NCBI GenBank assembly: GCA_021324455.1 | Contig: JAJPJA010000053.1 | Span: forward strand, 1 to 41,301 | DNA: 41,301 nucleotides | Source: Pseudomonadota bacterium | GTDB taxonomy: Bacteria > Desulfobacterota > Binatia > Binatales > Binataceae | Direction: 5' to 3' | In this document: positions 40,810 through 41,301 of the stretch, piece after piece | Layout: the number at the start of each line of letters is the position of its first letter | How positions within the stretch are numbered: position 1 is the first letter of the stretch | Notes under the pieces: generated by a model | Database searches by the model: none | What the model was told of the DNA's origin: nothing | What the model saw: the letters and a program-made list of their open reading frames with translations, nothing else | Made by a program: the position numbers and the translations under genes

Positions 40810-41001
40810 TGGTTGCCCAACACTAATCGTACGCGGATCGCACAGCGACGTGTTCAGCGATGAGCAGGCAGTAAACCTGACAGGCCGTCAACGGCAGGCA
40901 CGGTGGGTCCGGGTGGAAGCGCCGGCCATGATGTACAAGGCGACAACCCGGCTGGCCTGCTTGCGGCGCTGGAGCCTTTCCTCAAGGAAATCCTGCCATA
41001 G
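40776..41001 (+). pseudogene. Alpha/beta hydrolase C-terminal remnant with frameshift
   Basis: On the plus strand [20 protein letters not shown], continuing [10 protein letters not shown], is the typical late strand of alpha/beta hydrolases (CPTLxVRGxxSD, with the catalytic Asp). At about 40918 the frame shifts. In the next frame AGHDVQGDNPAGLLAALEPF, then LKEILP and a TAG stop at 40999-41001, give the catalytic-His end of the same fold. One missing base (gaaggcgcc to gaagcgcc) explains the break. The 5' part is absent: homology begins at the edge of the IS481 remnant, so a deletion or insertion removed the rest. Clearly a broken gene. Confidence 0.75.
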
Positions 41002-41142
41002 CGGCGGCCGATGCGATAGCGCCGCACCCGCTTCGCGATTTTCATGGTCCGGTCAAGGAGCTTTGTCCCGGAACCGGTTTTTCATAGAGCAGGACTTGAT
41101 CAATCCGAGATGATATTGGCACGAGCTGAGGCGCCGGTATGC

Positions 41143-41301
41143 TAGTGTCCCGTCTCTGAATTACATACAGGTCTTGTTCGTCTATGCAGCATGGGCGTAA
41201 GAGCAGGTGGAGTGGAAGTGAAGGCGGCAGACCGCAAGCAGCTGGAGGCGTGGTTGCGCACGCATAGCATCCCGCAGGCGCTGGCCACGCGCGCCCGTAT
41301 C
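41143..41301 (+). mobile_element. Left end of an IS630-type element (continues beyond the window)
   Basis: A TA at 41143-41144 begins the stretch TAGTGTCCCGTCTCTGAA, similar to the ends of IS630-type elements, which insert at TA. It lies 47 bases before the transposase start. The element's other end is outside the window, so the boundary is inferred. Confidence 0.5.
41191..41301 (+). CDS. IS630-type transposase, N-terminal part (3' end off the window)
   Basis: From the ATG at 41191 the frame is open to the window end, 37 codons. The readable part, VKAADRKQLEAWLRTHSIPQ followed by ALATRARI, matches the first helix of IS630-family transposases (a T/A-A-D-R-x-x-L-E pattern, then S/T-P-Q-A-L-A-x-R-A-R-I). 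A GTG at 41212 or 41218 is a possible alternative start. Too short to judge whether it is intact. Confidence 0.68.
   Translation, partial: MGVRAGGVEVKAADRKQLEAWLRTHSIPQALATRARI

Noticed and set aside
1..41301. CRISPR arrays, phage genes, toxin-antitoxin or defence islands
   Set aside because: No regularly spaced repeats, phage structural genes or known defence domains were seen on either strand.

Overview
This is about 41 kb of high-GC DNA with the gene density of a bacterial chromosome. I count about 36 protein genes or gene remnants and see no rRNA, tRNA or CRISPR array. The cell is diderm: there is an OmpA-type lipoprotein with a peptidoglycan-binding domain, a Tat-exported phosphoesterase, a DUF1329 periplasmic protein and a two-domain chromate transporter. 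The amidohydrolase_2 paralogues, EthD-like protein, CaiB/BaiF CoA-transferase, crotonase, luciferase-like monooxygenase and MEP-pathway IspG together resemble uncultured Binatota/Desulfobacterota-like genomes. That placement is inference, because no phylogenetic marker was searched.

Layout. (1) 1-7.9 kb is a catabolic-looking block: a DUF1329 protein, two amidohydrolases on the minus strand, then a divergent EthD / large amidohydrolase / CitE-like lyase operon, facing a short-chain dehydrogenase. (2) 8.1-9.2 kb holds an unrecognised protein and a small HExxH zincin with a strongly basic tail. (3) 9.4-13.8 kb is mostly core metabolism: an AhpD-like protein with ispG, then (minus strand) a class I fructose-bisphosphate aldolase, glucokinase and an atypical crotonase. 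(4) 14-18 kb has a chromate transporter and clpB, the latter followed by a clear intrinsic terminator. (5) 18.2-22.2 kb has a Crp/Fnr-type regulator, an A+T-rich control region with inverted repeats, and a tldD-tldE pair. (6) 22.3-25.4 kb is a tight operon of CoA-transferase, pirin and a fourth amidohydrolase. (7) 25.6-33.6 kb is a mixed set of single genes: OmpA lipoprotein, zinc alcohol dehydrogenase, secreted hypothetical, Tat phosphoesterase, carboxymuconolactone-decarboxylase-like protein, phasin-like protein, alpha/beta hydrolase, luciferase-like oxidoreductase and HAD phosphatase. (8) 33.7-39.4 kb has a secreted DUF255/thioredoxin-fold protein, then a four-gene run of CAP-domain protein, O-methyltransferase, secreted lipoprotein-like protein and anchored metallo-beta-lactamase-fold hydrolase. 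(9) 39.4-41.3 kb is a graveyard of mobile DNA: an IS630-type C-terminal scrap, a truncated IS481-type transposase with a mutated catalytic Asp, an alpha/beta hydrolase remnant broken by truncation and a one-base frameshift, and the start of an IS630-type transposase that leaves the window.

How the parts may work together. Blocks 1 and 6, with the SDR, crotonase and luciferase-like enzyme, fit breakdown of a ring or carboxylated compound followed by CoA-thioester chemistry. The substrate cannot be read from the sequence. I saw no known defence, phage or biosynthetic system. The best leads for something undescribed are the amidohydrolase/EthD/CitE block, the zincin with its unknown partner, and the CAP-methyltransferase-lipoprotein-MBL envelope operon.
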